From: UBA830 sp038146925
GTDB taxonomy: Bacteria; Pseudomonadota; Alphaproteobacteria; MPNO01; UBA830
Reading direction: 5' to 3'
Length of the DNA stretch: 64,000 bases
Assembly (NCBI GenBank): GCA_038146925.1
Contig: JAYQSP010000001.1
Location: 62,001 to 126,000, forward strand
Program-made: the position numbers and the translations under genes
Part shown: one piece after another, positions 25,479 through 34,355 of the stretch
Layout: every line of letters starts with the position of its first letter
Numbering within the stretch: the stretch's first letter is position 1
Notes under the pieces: model-generated
Database searches by the model: none
Seen by the model: only the letters and a program-made list of their open reading frames with translations
Told to the model about the DNA's origin: nothing

Positions 25479-27830
25479 ATGACCAAGCGCAAATACAGCG
25501 ATCTCGACAGGGACTCCCTCGCGATGCACCGGGCGGGGCGTCCCGGCAAGGTCGAAGTCGTCGCGACGAAACCGCTGACCACCCAGCGCGACCTGGCGCT
25601 AGCCTACTCGCCGGGCGTCGCCGCGCCGTGTCTGGAAATCGCCGACGATCCTTCGACTGCGTATGATTACACCGCCAAAGGCAACATGGTCGCCGTCATA
25701 TCGAACGGCACGGCGGTGCTGGGCCTGGGCAATCTGGGCGGGCTGGCTTCCAAGCCGGTAATGGAAGGCAAGGCGGTGTTGTTCAAGCGTTTTGCCGACG
25801 TGGACTCCATCGATCTGGAACTGAGCACAGAAGACGTCGACGAATTCGTCAATTGCGTGCGGCATCTCGGCCCGTCCTTCGGCGGCATCAACCTGGAGGA
25901 CATCAAGGCGCCGGAATGCTTCCTGATTGAAAGCCAGCTGCGCGAGATCATGGATATCCCGGTGTTTCACGACGACCAGCACGGCACCGCCATCATCGCC
26001 GCCGCCGGGTTCATCAACGCGCTGGACCTGACCGGGCGCAAGATCGAAGACACCAAACTGGTGGTGAACGGCGCCGGGTCGGCAGGCATCGCCTGCATCG
26101 AACTGCTGAAAGCGTTCGGCATGCAGCACGACAACATCCTGTTGTGCGACACCCGCGGCGTGATCTACCAGGGCCGCGAAGAGGGCATGAACCAATGGAA
26201 ATCCGCGCATGCCGCCAACACGGAGGCGCGCACGCTGGAAGAAGCGATGGAAGGCGCCGATTCGTTCTTCGGGCTTTCGGTCGCCGGCGCGGTCACCAAG
26301 GATATGGTCGGATCCATGGCCGACCAGCCCATCATCTTCGCCATGGCCAACCCCGATCCGGAAATCACCCCGGAAGAAGCCCGCGAAGTGCGCAAGGACG
26401 CGATCTTCGCAACCGGCCGGTCGGATTACCCGAACCAGGTCAACAACGTGCTCGGTTTTCCGTATATCTTCCGCGGCGCGCTGGACGTCCGCGCACGGAC
26501 GATCAACGACGAAATGAAAATCGCCGCCGCCAAGGCGCTGGCCGAGCTGGCGCGCGAAGACGTCCCGGACGAAGTCGCCGCCGCCTATTCCGGGCGCCGC
26601 CTGCGCTATGGGCCGGACTACATCATTCCGGTGCCTTTCGACCCGCGTCTGATTTCGGCCATTCCGCCGGCGGTCGCGCAGGCCGCCGTCGATACCGGCG
26701 TCGCGCAGAAGGAAATGCCCGAGATTACGGGCTACAGACGCGAGCTGTCGGCCCGGCTCGACCCGACCGTGTCGATGCTGCAGGCGATCCACGAGGAGCT
26801 TAAAGCAAATCCGCGCCGGGTGGGTTTCGCCGAGGGCGAAGAGGAAACCACGATCCGGGCGGCGATCGCCTTTGCCCAGGCGGGACATGGCACGCCGGTA
26901 CTGATCGGCCGGGACCAGCAGATCAAGGCGACGATAAAACGGCTGGGCCTGACGGGCGCGGATTCGATCGAGATTCACAATGCGGCGCTGTCGCGCGGCA
27001 ACCGGCACTACACCGAATACCTCTATACGCGCCTGCAGCGCGAGGGCTATCTCTATCGCGACTGCCAGCGGCTGGTGCATCAGGACCGCAACGTGTTCTC
27101 CGCCTGCATGCTGGTACATGGCGACATCGACGCGATGGTAACGGGGCTGTCGAGGAACTACCTGGTGGCCTACGACAATATCCGGCTCGCCATCGATCCG
27201 GTGCGCGGCGCCGAGGTCTTCGGCCTTTCGATGATGATGTCGCGGGGCCGGACCATCTTTATCGCGGACACCACCATCAACGAACGCCCAACTGGACAGC
27301 AGCTTGCCCGGATCGCCCGTCAGTGCGCCGAAAAAGCGCGCGCGGTCGGTCATGAACCGCGGGTCGCGTTCTTGTCCTACGCGAATTACGGCAATCCGCC
27401 CGGCGCGCTGGCGGCGCAGGTCCGCGATGCGGTGGCCATCCTGGACGACGAATCGGCCGATTTCGAGTACGACGGCGAAATGTCGCCCGATGTCGCGCTC
27501 GATATGGATCTGCGCGTGGTTTATCCGTTCTGCCGCCTGACCGGACCGGCGAATATCCTGATCATGCCAGGCCTGCACGCCGCCGCAATCTCGTCGCAGA
27601 TCCTGCACAAGCTTGGCGGCGGCACGGTGATTGGGCCCCTTCTGACCGGCCTGACGCGCGCCGTACAGATAGCCCCGATCAACGCCAATGACGCGGATCT
27701 GGTGAATTTCGCCTCGTTGGCGGCGCATGACTCACTGGTCATCGGGCGGCAGGAAAAAGAGCGATCCGCCGCGAAAAAAGGCCGGGCGGTCGCCGCGAAA
27801 AGGAAATCAAAATCTCAAAAAATAGTTTGA
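25479..27830 (+). CDS. maeB: NADP-dependent malic enzyme with phosphotransacetylase-like domain
   Basis: 783-residue MaeB-type enzyme converting malate to pyruvate. The N-terminal malic domain (LALAYSPGVAAPCLEI) and NAD(P)-binding domain (VVNGAGSAGIACIELL) are followed from about residue 440 by a phosphotransacetylase-like domain (FAEGEEETTIRAA to GPLLTGLTRAVQI), a regulatory module in MaeB. Start fixed by AGAAAAG before ATG 25479. The Lys/Arg-rich tail (KKGRAVAAKRKSKSQK) is unusual. phoR begins 21 bases downstream, so the two may be cotranscribed. Confidence 0.95.
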   Translation: MTKRKYSDLDRDSLAMHRAGRPGKVEVVATKPLTTQRDLALAYSPGVAAPCLEIADDPSTAYDYTAKGNMVAVISNGTAVLGLGNLGGLASKPVMEGKAVLFKRFADVDSIDLELSTEDVDEFVNCVRHLGPSFGGINLEDIKAPECFLIESQLREIMDIPVFHDDQHGTAIIAAAGFINALDLTGRKIEDTKLVVNGAGSAGIACIELLKAFGMQHDNILLCDTRGVIYQGREEGMNQWKSAHAANTEARTLEEAMEGADSFFGLSVAGAVTKDMVGSMADQPIIFAMANPDPEITPEEAREVRKDAIFATGRSDYPNQVNNVLGFPYIFRGALDVRARTINDEMKIAAAKALAELAREDVPDEVAAAYSGRRLRYGPDYIIPVPFDPRLISAIPPAVAQAAVDTGVAQKEMPEITGYRRELSARLDPTVSMLQAIHEELKANPRRVGFAEGEEETTIRAAIAFAQAGHGTPVLIGRDQQIKATIKRLGLTGADSIEIHNAALSRGNRHYTEYLYTRLQREGYLYRDCQRLVHQDRNVFSACMLVHGDIDAMVTGLSRNYLVAYDNIRLAIDPVRGAEVFGLSMMMSRGRTIFIADTTINERPTGQQLARIARQCAEKARAVGHEPRVAFLSYANYGNPPGALAAQVRDAVAILDDESADFEYDGEMSPDVALDMDLRVVYPFCRLTGPANILIMPGLHAAAISSQILHKLGGGTVIGPLLTGLTRAVQIAPINANDADLVNFASLAAHDSLVIGRQEKERSAAKKGRAVAAKRKSKSQKIV

Positions 27831-27851
27831 GGCCCGAAGGACTTGAGAAGC

Positions 27852-29240
27852 ATGGCGCAGCCGCGCATTCCGTTTTCCCGGTGCGCGATACTGACGGTGC
27901 TTGCATCGGCGCCGATGGTCGCCGTTTTTTTCGCGCTGGCCGGGACCGGGCGGCTGGCCTGGATCTGGGCGATCCTCTCAGCCGCGTTATGCGTGTCGGT
28001 GCTGGCGGGTATGGTGCGGTACGGGCTGGGCGACGTATATCGGGTACTTCAGTTCTCTGAAGCGCTGGCGCTCGACGGAGAGACCGAAGCGCAGCTGGAG
28101 GATATGAGCGGGCTTTTCCCGGAATTCTCCGAAGCTGTCGGAAAACTTCGACAGGCGTGGGAGCGGGATCGCGGCCGACTCAACGCGCGCGCAAGTTCCG
28201 TGGAGACGCTTTTGGAGAGCCTTCCGCATCCGCTGATCCTGCTGAACGAAAACCGCCAGATTGTTCGAATTACCGAGGGCGCCAGGCAGCTCCTGGGCAC
28301 CCCGCCACCAAACGGCGATCTGTCCACGGTACTCCGCGATCCTACCGTACTGGATATCGTGGACCGTGCCGCCGCGGACAAGGCCAACGAAATGCTTGAG
28401 GTCGATTTCACGTTGCCGTCAGGCGTGTCACTGAACGCGCAGACGCAAACGCTGTCGCATGCAGCGGCAGATGGAATATCGATCGTCGTGGCGTTGTTCG
28501 ATGTGACGGAGATTCGACAGGCACAACAGATGCGTTCTGACTTCGTCGCCAATGCCAGCCACGAATTGCGGACGCCGTTGGCCGTCGTAACCGGCGCTAT
28601 CAAAACGCTGAAAGGGCCGGCGCGGGACGATGCGGAAGGGCGTCAGAAATTTATCGAGATGATGGATCAGCATGCATCGCGCATGACGCGTTTGATTGAG
28701 GATCTGCTGTCACTTTCCCGACTGGAACTGAACGCCAATACCGCGCCCGAAGAAAAGGTCGATCTTGCGGCCGTATTGTCCAGTGTGATCGCAACCGCTG
28801 AAACGGGTGCCGCGGAACGATCGATCAGGGTAGCGCTCGAACCCGGGCTGACCGAGCAGGTGGTAGCCGGCGACGAACTGGAGCTGACCCAACTTTTCCA
28901 GAACTTGGTCGACAATGCCGTCAAATACAGTAGCGAAAATACGTTGGTCAGGATCATCACCCGTGAATGCGTGAGGCCCGAGGCTTTGACCGGGCCGGAC
29001 GATGAGCCGTTTATCGAGATATCGATCAACGATCAGGGCGAAGGCATACCAGCGGAACACCTGCCGCGGCTCACGGAGCGCTTTTATCGTGTAGACACGG
29101 CCCGATCCCGCGAAATGGGTGGCACGGGTCTGGGTCTAGCGATCGTCAAACATATCGTGAACCGTCACCGGGGCACGATGAAGATTAGCTCGATCGAAAA
29201 CGTCGGCAGCAAATTCTCGATTTTCCTGCCGCGCGCGTAG
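27852..29240 (+). CDS. phoR: Phosphate regulon sensor histidine kinase PhoR
   Basis: 462-residue membrane sensor kinase. Two N-terminal membrane helices (about 12-30 and 36-54), a PAS-like domain (about 120-222), then DHp with His237 in SHELRTP and an ATPase domain (N box LVDNAVKYS, G boxes DQGEGIP and GGTGLGLAIV). Phosphorylates PhoB when phosphate is low. The ATG at 27852 is preferred to a TTG three codons earlier. The Pho box lies after phoR, so phoR is probably read from upstream and not from that site. Confidence 0.94.
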   Translation: MAQPRIPFSRCAILTVLASAPMVAVFFALAGTGRLAWIWAILSAALCVSVLAGMVRYGLGDVYRVLQFSEALALDGETEAQLEDMSGLFPEFSEAVGKLRQAWERDRGRLNARASSVETLLESLPHPLILLNENRQIVRITEGARQLLGTPPPNGDLSTVLRDPTVLDIVDRAAADKANEMLEVDFTLPSGVSLNAQTQTLSHAAADGISIVVALFDVTEIRQAQQMRSDFVANASHELRTPLAVVTGAIKTLKGPARDDAEGRQKFIEMMDQHASRMTRLIEDLLSLSRLELNANTAPEEKVDLAAVLSSVIATAETGAAERSIRVALEPGLTEQVVAGDELELTQLFQNLVDNAVKYSSENTLVRIITRECVRPEALTGPDDEPFIEISINDQGEGIPAEHLPRLTERFYRVDTARSREMGGTGLGLAIVKHIVNRHRGTMKISSIENVGSKFSIFLPRA

Positions 29241-29266
29241 GGCCGCACCGCGGATCCGGACCCGCG

Positions 29267-29306
29267 CTGTAACAAAAGTGTCATGCAACTGTCACAGATG
29301 TGTAGT
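29267..29306 (+). promoter_or_regulatory. PhoB operator (Pho box array) upstream of pstCAB-phoU-phoB
   Basis: Three 7-base units at an exact 11-base period match the CTGTCAT half-site: CTGTAAC (29267), GTGTCAT (29278) and CTGTCAC (29289). A weaker fourth, GTGTAGT, sits at 29300. The A-rich 4-base spacer after the first unit is typical. The array lies 47 bases before the pstC ATG. PhoB control of the operon, including its own gene, follows from the site. Confidence 0.8.
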
Positions 29307-29352
29307 GGACCGGCCGTAGTCTGCGTCCAAGCAACTCGATACGAACCGCGCC

Positions 29353-30735
29353 ATGTCGCCGACTTTCCTCATTATCGTTCTGATCGCCCTCTCTGTATTC
29401 GGGTATTATTGCGGGCGCGCCCGCGCGACCGCAATGGTGTCGGGACGCGTTCGGGAACTTCATTCCCGGCCCAGCTACTACGGTTCCTACATCGCGTTGT
29501 GGTGCGCCGTGCCGGCATTCGCTGTTGCCGCGGGCTGGCTGATTTTCCAGCCGGCGATCACAGCGAACATCGTCGTTTCCAGTCTGCCAGAGGCGCTCAA
29601 AAACCTGCCGCCGGACAGGCTCGGACTGCTGAGCAACGACATTCACAATCTGGCCGACGGCAACATCGTCAGCCGCACTGCCGATCCCGCGATGATCGCC
29701 GCCGCGGATCAGCTGAATTACTACCGGTCTGTGGGAAACAGCGCGCTTTTCGTCATCGCGTTCGTGATCGCAATCGCCGGCGGCAGCTACGCGCGGTCCC
29801 GCCTCTCTCCCACGCTGCGGGCCCGGAATCAGGTCGAAACAGCCGTGCGGTGCTTTCTGATCGCCTGCTCCCTGATCGCCATCGTGACGACGATCGGGAT
29901 TGTGCTGTCGCTCATCCTCGAATCCATCCGGTTTTTCGGAAAGGTCTCTGTGCTGGAGTTCCTTTTCGGCACCGAATGGAGCCCACAGACCGCGCTGCGT
30001 AAAGACCAGGTCGGCGCGTCCGGCGCGTTCGGGGCCATCCCGCTTTTCGCTGGAACGCTTTTGATCACCGCAATTGCTGTCATCGTTGCGCTACCCATCG
30101 GTCTGTTTTCCGCGATCTACCTGTCGGATTACGCATCCCAGCGGGTACGGTCGATCGCAAAGCCTTTGCTGGAAATCCTGGCCGGAATCCCGACGGTCGT
30201 ATACGGGTTTTTCGCAGCGCTGACGGTCGCGCCCTATCTTCGGGAACTGGGGAATACCCTGGGCCTGGATGTCGCGTCGGAAAGCGCGCTGGCGGCGGGT
30301 TTGGTGATGGGCATCATGATCATCCCCGTCATCTCGTCGTTGTCGGACGATGTTATCAACGCCGTGCCGCAATCGCTTCGTGACGGTTCCTACGCGCTGG
30401 GCGCGACCCAGTCGGAAACGATCACCAAGGTCATTCTGCCAGCCGCATTGCCCGGCATTTTCGCAGCGTTCCTGCTGGCGGTCAGCCGGGCCATCGGCGA
30501 GACTATGATCGTGGTAATGGCCGCCGGACTGGCGGCCAACCTGACCGCCAATCCGTTCGAAGCCGTGACCACCGTGACCGTTCAGATCGTCACGCTCCTT
30601 GTCGGCGACCAGGAATTCGACAGCGCAAAAACACTGGCGGCGTTCGCCCTCGGACTGCTGCTGTTCTGCGTCACCCTAGCGGTCAACATCGTCGCGCTTC
30701 ATGTCGTGCGGAAGTATCGAGAACAATATGAGTGA
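29353..30735 (+). CDS. pstC: Phosphate ABC transporter permease PstC
   Basis: 460-residue inner-membrane permease of the high-affinity phosphate importer. The alphaproteobacterial long form: an N-terminal helix and ~180-residue extension precede the permease core, which has GIPTVVYGFFA and the EAA-type loop DGSYALGATQSETITKVILPAA. Overlaps pstA by 8 bases. First gene behind the Pho box. No pstS gene precedes it, although pstS is usually found here in many relatives. Confidence 0.95.
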   Translation: MSPTFLIIVLIALSVFGYYCGRARATAMVSGRVRELHSRPSYYGSYIALWCAVPAFAVAAGWLIFQPAITANIVVSSLPEALKNLPPDRLGLLSNDIHNLADGNIVSRTADPAMIAAADQLNYYRSVGNSALFVIAFVIAIAGGSYARSRLSPTLRARNQVETAVRCFLIACSLIAIVTTIGIVLSLILESIRFFGKVSVLEFLFGTEWSPQTALRKDQVGASGAFGAIPLFAGTLLITAIAVIVALPIGLFSAIYLSDYASQRVRSIAKPLLEILAGIPTVVYGFFAALTVAPYLRELGNTLGLDVASESALAAGLVMGIMIIPVISSLSDDVINAVPQSLRDGSYALGATQSETITKVILPAALPGIFAAFLLAVSRAIGETMIVVMAAGLAANLTANPFEAVTTVTVQIVTLLVGDQEFDSAKTLAAFALGLLLFCVTLAVNIVALHVVRKYREQYE

Positions 30736-32044
30736 TATCTCCGGGTCCGCGTCCATTGCAGACACGAATGAGAGCGCGAAAAAACAGGCATCCGACCAGA
30801 TCAAACGGCGATACGCCGCGGAGCGTCGTTTCAAGGCCTATGGCGTTATCGCGATCGTGCTGGCGATGAGTGCGCTGGTCTGGCTGCTGGCAAGCATCAC
30901 GTTCACTGGATATCAGGCGTTCGTTCAGACCTATGTAAAACTGGATATCCAGTTCGAGACCCAAACGATCGATCCGCAAGGAACCCGGAACCCGCAAACA
31001 CTCGCCCGTGCAAACTACGCGGCGCTCTACAAAGGCGCCATCAGAGACCGCTTCCCGGAGGTCAAGAAACGCCGCGACAAACGATCCCTTACCCGGATGA
31101 TAAGTTCCGGCGCGGATTTGCAGCTGCGGGACATGGTTTTGGCGGACCCGTCTATCATCGGCACGCGCCAGAGCGTCTGGCTTGTTGCTTCGGACGAAGT
31201 CGATCAGTTTGCGAAAGGCGCCTACGACCGCAAATCACTCGAAGCCAACCGGCCGTTCAAAGACAAGCAGATCGCGTGGTTCGACGCGCTGGTCGCGTCG
31301 GACGCGCTGGAGAAGCAGTTCAACTTCCCGTTCTTTACGTCCGGAACGTCGCGCGAACCGGAGTTGGCAGGCATTTGGGGGGCAATTGTCGGTTCCTTCT
31401 GGACCATGCTCGTGACGCTGATTCTCAGCCTTCCAGTCGGGGTCGCGGCAGCAATTTATCTGCAGGAATTCGCGCCAAAGAATCGGTGGACCGATCTCAT
31501 CGAGGTGAACATCAACAACCTGGCTGCCGTCCCATCCATCGTATTCGGATTGCTGGGGCTGGCGGTATTTCTCAACTTCTTCGAGCTTCCCCGGTCGGCG
31601 CCGGTCGTAGGCGGTATGGTGCTGGCGCTGATGACGCTGCCGACGATCATCATCGCCACGCGGGCGGCTCTGAGCGCTGTTCCGCCGTCGATCCGAGAAG
31701 CGGCGTTGGGTGTCGGCGCATCTAAGCAACAGATGGTTACGCACCATGTCCTGCCGCTTGCGCTCCCCGGCATTCTGACCGGAACGATTATCGGCATGGC
31801 ACGCGCGCTGGGCGAGACGGCGCCGCTGCTGATGATCGGCATGGTGGCATTCATCGTCGATATTCCGGACGGCCCGATGACACCGTCAACGGTGCTGCCG
31901 ATACAGATTTTCCTGTGGAGCGACTTGCCGGAACGGGCATTCGTGGAGCGCACCAGCGCAGCCATTCTGGTGCTGTTGGCATTTTTGATCGCGATGAACG
32001 CCATCGCGATACTCCTGCGCAAAAAATTCGAACGCCGCTGGTAG
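30728..32044 (+). CDS. pstA: Phosphate ABC transporter permease PstA
   Basis: 438-residue partner permease of PstC. An N-terminal membrane helix and a periplasmic loop of ~170 residues precede the core with AAVPSIVFGLLGLAVF and the EAA loop REAALGVGASKQQMVTHHVLP. The ATG at 30728, inside the end of pstC, gives MSDISGS; a slightly earlier frame opening is rejected because it would overlap more. Coupled to pstC and 19 bases before pstB. Confidence 0.95.
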   Translation: MSDISGSASIADTNESAKKQASDQIKRRYAAERRFKAYGVIAIVLAMSALVWLLASITFTGYQAFVQTYVKLDIQFETQTIDPQGTRNPQTLARANYAALYKGAIRDRFPEVKKRRDKRSLTRMISSGADLQLRDMVLADPSIIGTRQSVWLVASDEVDQFAKGAYDRKSLEANRPFKDKQIAWFDALVASDALEKQFNFPFFTSGTSREPELAGIWGAIVGSFWTMLVTLILSLPVGVAAAIYLQEFAPKNRWTDLIEVNINNLAAVPSIVFGLLGLAVFLNFFELPRSAPVVGGMVLALMTLPTIIIATRAALSAVPPSIREAALGVGASKQQMVTHHVLPLALPGILTGTIIGMARALGETAPLLMIGMVAFIVDIPDGPMTPSTVLPIQIFLWSDLPERAFVERTSAAILVLLAFLIAMNAIAILLRKKFERRW

Positions 32045-32063
32045 CGGAGAGGACAAGAAAGTC

Positions 32064-32870
32064 ATGGATCAGGTAGGGGCAGATACTACGACCGAACAAC
32101 GGGAACCCGCGCCGGCCTCGAAAATCAGCGCCAGGAATGTGGACGTTGCCTATAGCGGCAAACAGGCGCTGTTCGGTGTCGATCTGGAAATACCGGTAAA
32201 TCGGGTCACCGCACTTATCGGCCCGTCGGGCTGCGGCAAATCCACCTTTCTGCGGTGTATCAACCGCATGAACGACGTGATCGAGGGGTGTACCGTCGAC
32301 GGCGAGATCACTATGGACGGTCAGGATATATACGATCCCGATCTCGACGTCGTTCAACTGCGCGCGCGGGTTGGCATGGTGTTCCAGAAACCCAACCCGT
32401 TCCCCAAGTCGATTTACGACAACGTTGCCTACGGCGCGCGCATTCACGGGCTGAACGCATCCAAAGCAGAGCTGGACGAAATCGTGATGACCAGCTTGGA
32501 AAAGGCGGGCCTTCTGGAGGAAGTGAAGGACCGGCTCGAAGAACCCGGCACCGGTCTCTCCGGCGGGCAGCAGCAACGTCTTTGCATCGCCCGCGCGATC
32601 GCCGTCAGCCCGGAAGTCATTCTGATGGACGAACCATGCTCCGCGCTGGACCCTATCGCCACTGCCCGGATCGAGGAACTGATCGAGAATCTGCGCAAAC
32701 GCTATACGATCGTAATCGTCACGCACTCGATGCAGCAGGCGGCACGTGTGTCCCAACGGACCGCGTTTTTCCATCTCGGCAATCTGGTCGAGGTGGGGGA
32801 CACGGAACAGATGTTCACCAATCCCAGCGACGAACGCACGCAGGGATACATAACCGGGCGTTACGGCTGA
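32064..32870 (+). CDS. pstB: Phosphate ABC transporter ATP-binding protein PstB
   Basis: 268-residue ATPase of the Pst importer. Walker A GPSGCGKST at 53-61, the ABC signature LSGGQQQR and Walker B VILMDEPCSALDP, followed by the H-loop VTHSMQQA. Typical PstB length with a short extra N-terminus. An AGAGGACAAG ribosome site precedes the ATG. Confidence 0.97.
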   Translation: MDQVGADTTTEQREPAPASKISARNVDVAYSGKQALFGVDLEIPVNRVTALIGPSGCGKSTFLRCINRMNDVIEGCTVDGEITMDGQDIYDPDLDVVQLRARVGMVFQKPNPFPKSIYDNVAYGARIHGLNASKAELDEIVMTSLEKAGLLEEVKDRLEEPGTGLSGGQQQRLCIARAIAVSPEVILMDEPCSALDPIATARIEELIENLRKRYTIVIVTHSMQQAARVSQRTAFFHLGNLVEVGDTEQMFTNPSDERTQGYITGRYG

Positions 32871-32896
32871 CCCCGCTAAACAGGAGACATGCTCAG

Positions 32897-33649
32897 ATGG
32901 CTTCGAACCCTCAGACCGGCAACCACATAGTCAAATCCTATGACGAAGAGCTCGCCCAGCTGAACAACGACATCATCAAGATGGGCGGTCTGACCGAAAA
33001 CCAGATCGCCCGGTCCATCGAATGCGTGGTCAAACGGGACCCCGATCTTGCGACGAAGGTTATCGTCGATGACGAGCTCGTCGATGAATTGAATTACGAG
33101 ATCGATATTCAGACGACCCGGCTGCTTGCGCTGCGCCAACCGATGGCGCTGGATTTGCGGCACATCGTGGCGGCCCTCAAAATCTCGGCCGATCTGGAGC
33201 GTATCGCAGACTATGCCGCGAATATCGCAAAGCGGGCGATTACGTTGTCGAGCGCCGCGCCGGTCGCGCCGGTCCATTCAATACCGCGCATGAGCCGCAT
33301 GGCGCAGCAGATGGTCAACGACGTGCTGGATGCCTATATCACCCGCGATGTCGACAAGGCCATCGCCGTCTGGGAAGCGGACGAAACGCTCGATAACATG
33401 TACACTAGCCTGTTTCGCGAAGCGCTGACCTACATGATCGAGGACCCGCGGAGCATTTCGATCTGCACCCACTTGCTGTTTATCGCCAAGAACATCGAAC
33501 GGATCGGAGATCATGTTACGAATATCTCGGAAACGATATACTTTCTGGTTCACGGTGACCGAATGCGGCAATCGCGCCCCAAAGGCGGAGATGTCGACAA
33601 TCTGAGCCTGTCTTTTGCCGATCGTGATGACGGAGACGCCAAGGAATGA
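32897..33649 (+). CDS. phoU: Phosphate transport system regulator PhoU
   Basis: 250-residue two-repeat helical protein that damps PhoR signalling and Pst activity. It carries PhoU metal-binding-type signatures: LRHIVAALKISADLERIADYA in the first repeat and CTHLLFIAKNIERIGDHVTNI in the second. The start is ATG 32897 with AGGAG 12-16 bases upstream; a second ATG eight bases earlier is out of frame. Overlaps phoB as ATGA. Confidence 0.96.
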   Translation: MASNPQTGNHIVKSYDEELAQLNNDIIKMGGLTENQIARSIECVVKRDPDLATKVIVDDELVDELNYEIDIQTTRLLALRQPMALDLRHIVAALKISADLERIADYAANIAKRAITLSSAAPVAPVHSIPRMSRMAQQMVNDVLDAYITRDVDKAIAVWEADETLDNMYTSLFREALTYMIEDPRSISICTHLLFIAKNIERIGDHVTNISETIYFLVHGDRMRQSRPKGGDVDNLSLSFADRDDGDAKE

Positions 33650-34347
33650 CCCCCGCCATCCTCGTCGTAGAGGACGAAGCCGCCCTCGTCGAACTGCTGA
33701 GGTACAATCTGGAACGCGCCGGGTTCGACGTCGTCGCCACGTCGAATGGCGAAGAAGCGCTGGTGATGGTGGAGGAGCGGAACATCGATCTGATGTTGCT
33801 GGACTGGATGCTGCAGGATATGTCGGGCATCGAAGTCTGCCGGCAGATCAGACGGCAGCCAGACATCAAAAACCTTCCGATTATCATGCTGACGGCGCGT
33901 GGCGAGCAGACGGATCGCGTGCGGGGCCTCGAGACGGGTGCAGACGATTACGTCACCAAGCCGTTCGATCCTGAAGAACTGATAGCGCGCATCCAGGCGG
34001 TCCTCAGGCGCACGCGGCCAGCTTTGGCGGATGAACGGCTGACCTACGACGATATCGAGATGAATCTGGCGGAGCATAAAGTGAACCGGGGGCGCCGGTC
34101 CGTCACGCTCGGACCGACCGAGTTTCGTCTCTTACGACACTTTATGGAAAATCCGGGGAGAGTCTTCTCGCGCGACCAGCTCATCGATTCCGTCTGGGGC
34201 CACGGCATATTTATCGATTCTCGCACGGTCGACGTCCACATTCGTCGATTGAGAAAGGCGCTCAACGCCGATAGCGAGCAGGATGTGATCCGGACCGTGC
34301 GTTCCGCCGGGTATGCACTGGATTCCGCAGCAACAACCGCTAACTAG
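33646..34347 (+). CDS. phoB: Phosphate regulon response regulator PhoB
   Basis: 233-residue OmpR-type regulator. The receiver has the phospho-acceptor Asp53 (LLDWMLQD) and Lys105 (TKPF); the winged-helix domain ends with DSRTVDVHIRRLRKAL, the recognition helix. Binds Pho boxes such as the one upstream of pstC, giving autoregulation. Ends 8 bases from the convergent Pit gene. Confidence 0.96.
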   Translation: MTPAILVVEDEAALVELLRYNLERAGFDVVATSNGEEALVMVEERNIDLMLLDWMLQDMSGIEVCRQIRRQPDIKNLPIIMLTARGEQTDRVRGLETGADDYVTKPFDPEELIARIQAVLRRTRPALADERLTYDDIEMNLAEHKVNRGRRSVTLGPTEFRLLRHFMENPGRVFSRDQLIDSVWGHGIFIDSRTVDVHIRRLRKALNADSEQDVIRTVRSAGYALDSAATTAN

Positions 34348-34355
34348 GCACCGGT

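Noticed and set aside
25599..27728. Minus-strand open frame (~709 codons) opposite maeB
   Set aside because: Antisense shadow of the malic enzyme; sequence is low-complexity Arg/Gly/Asp without family similarity.
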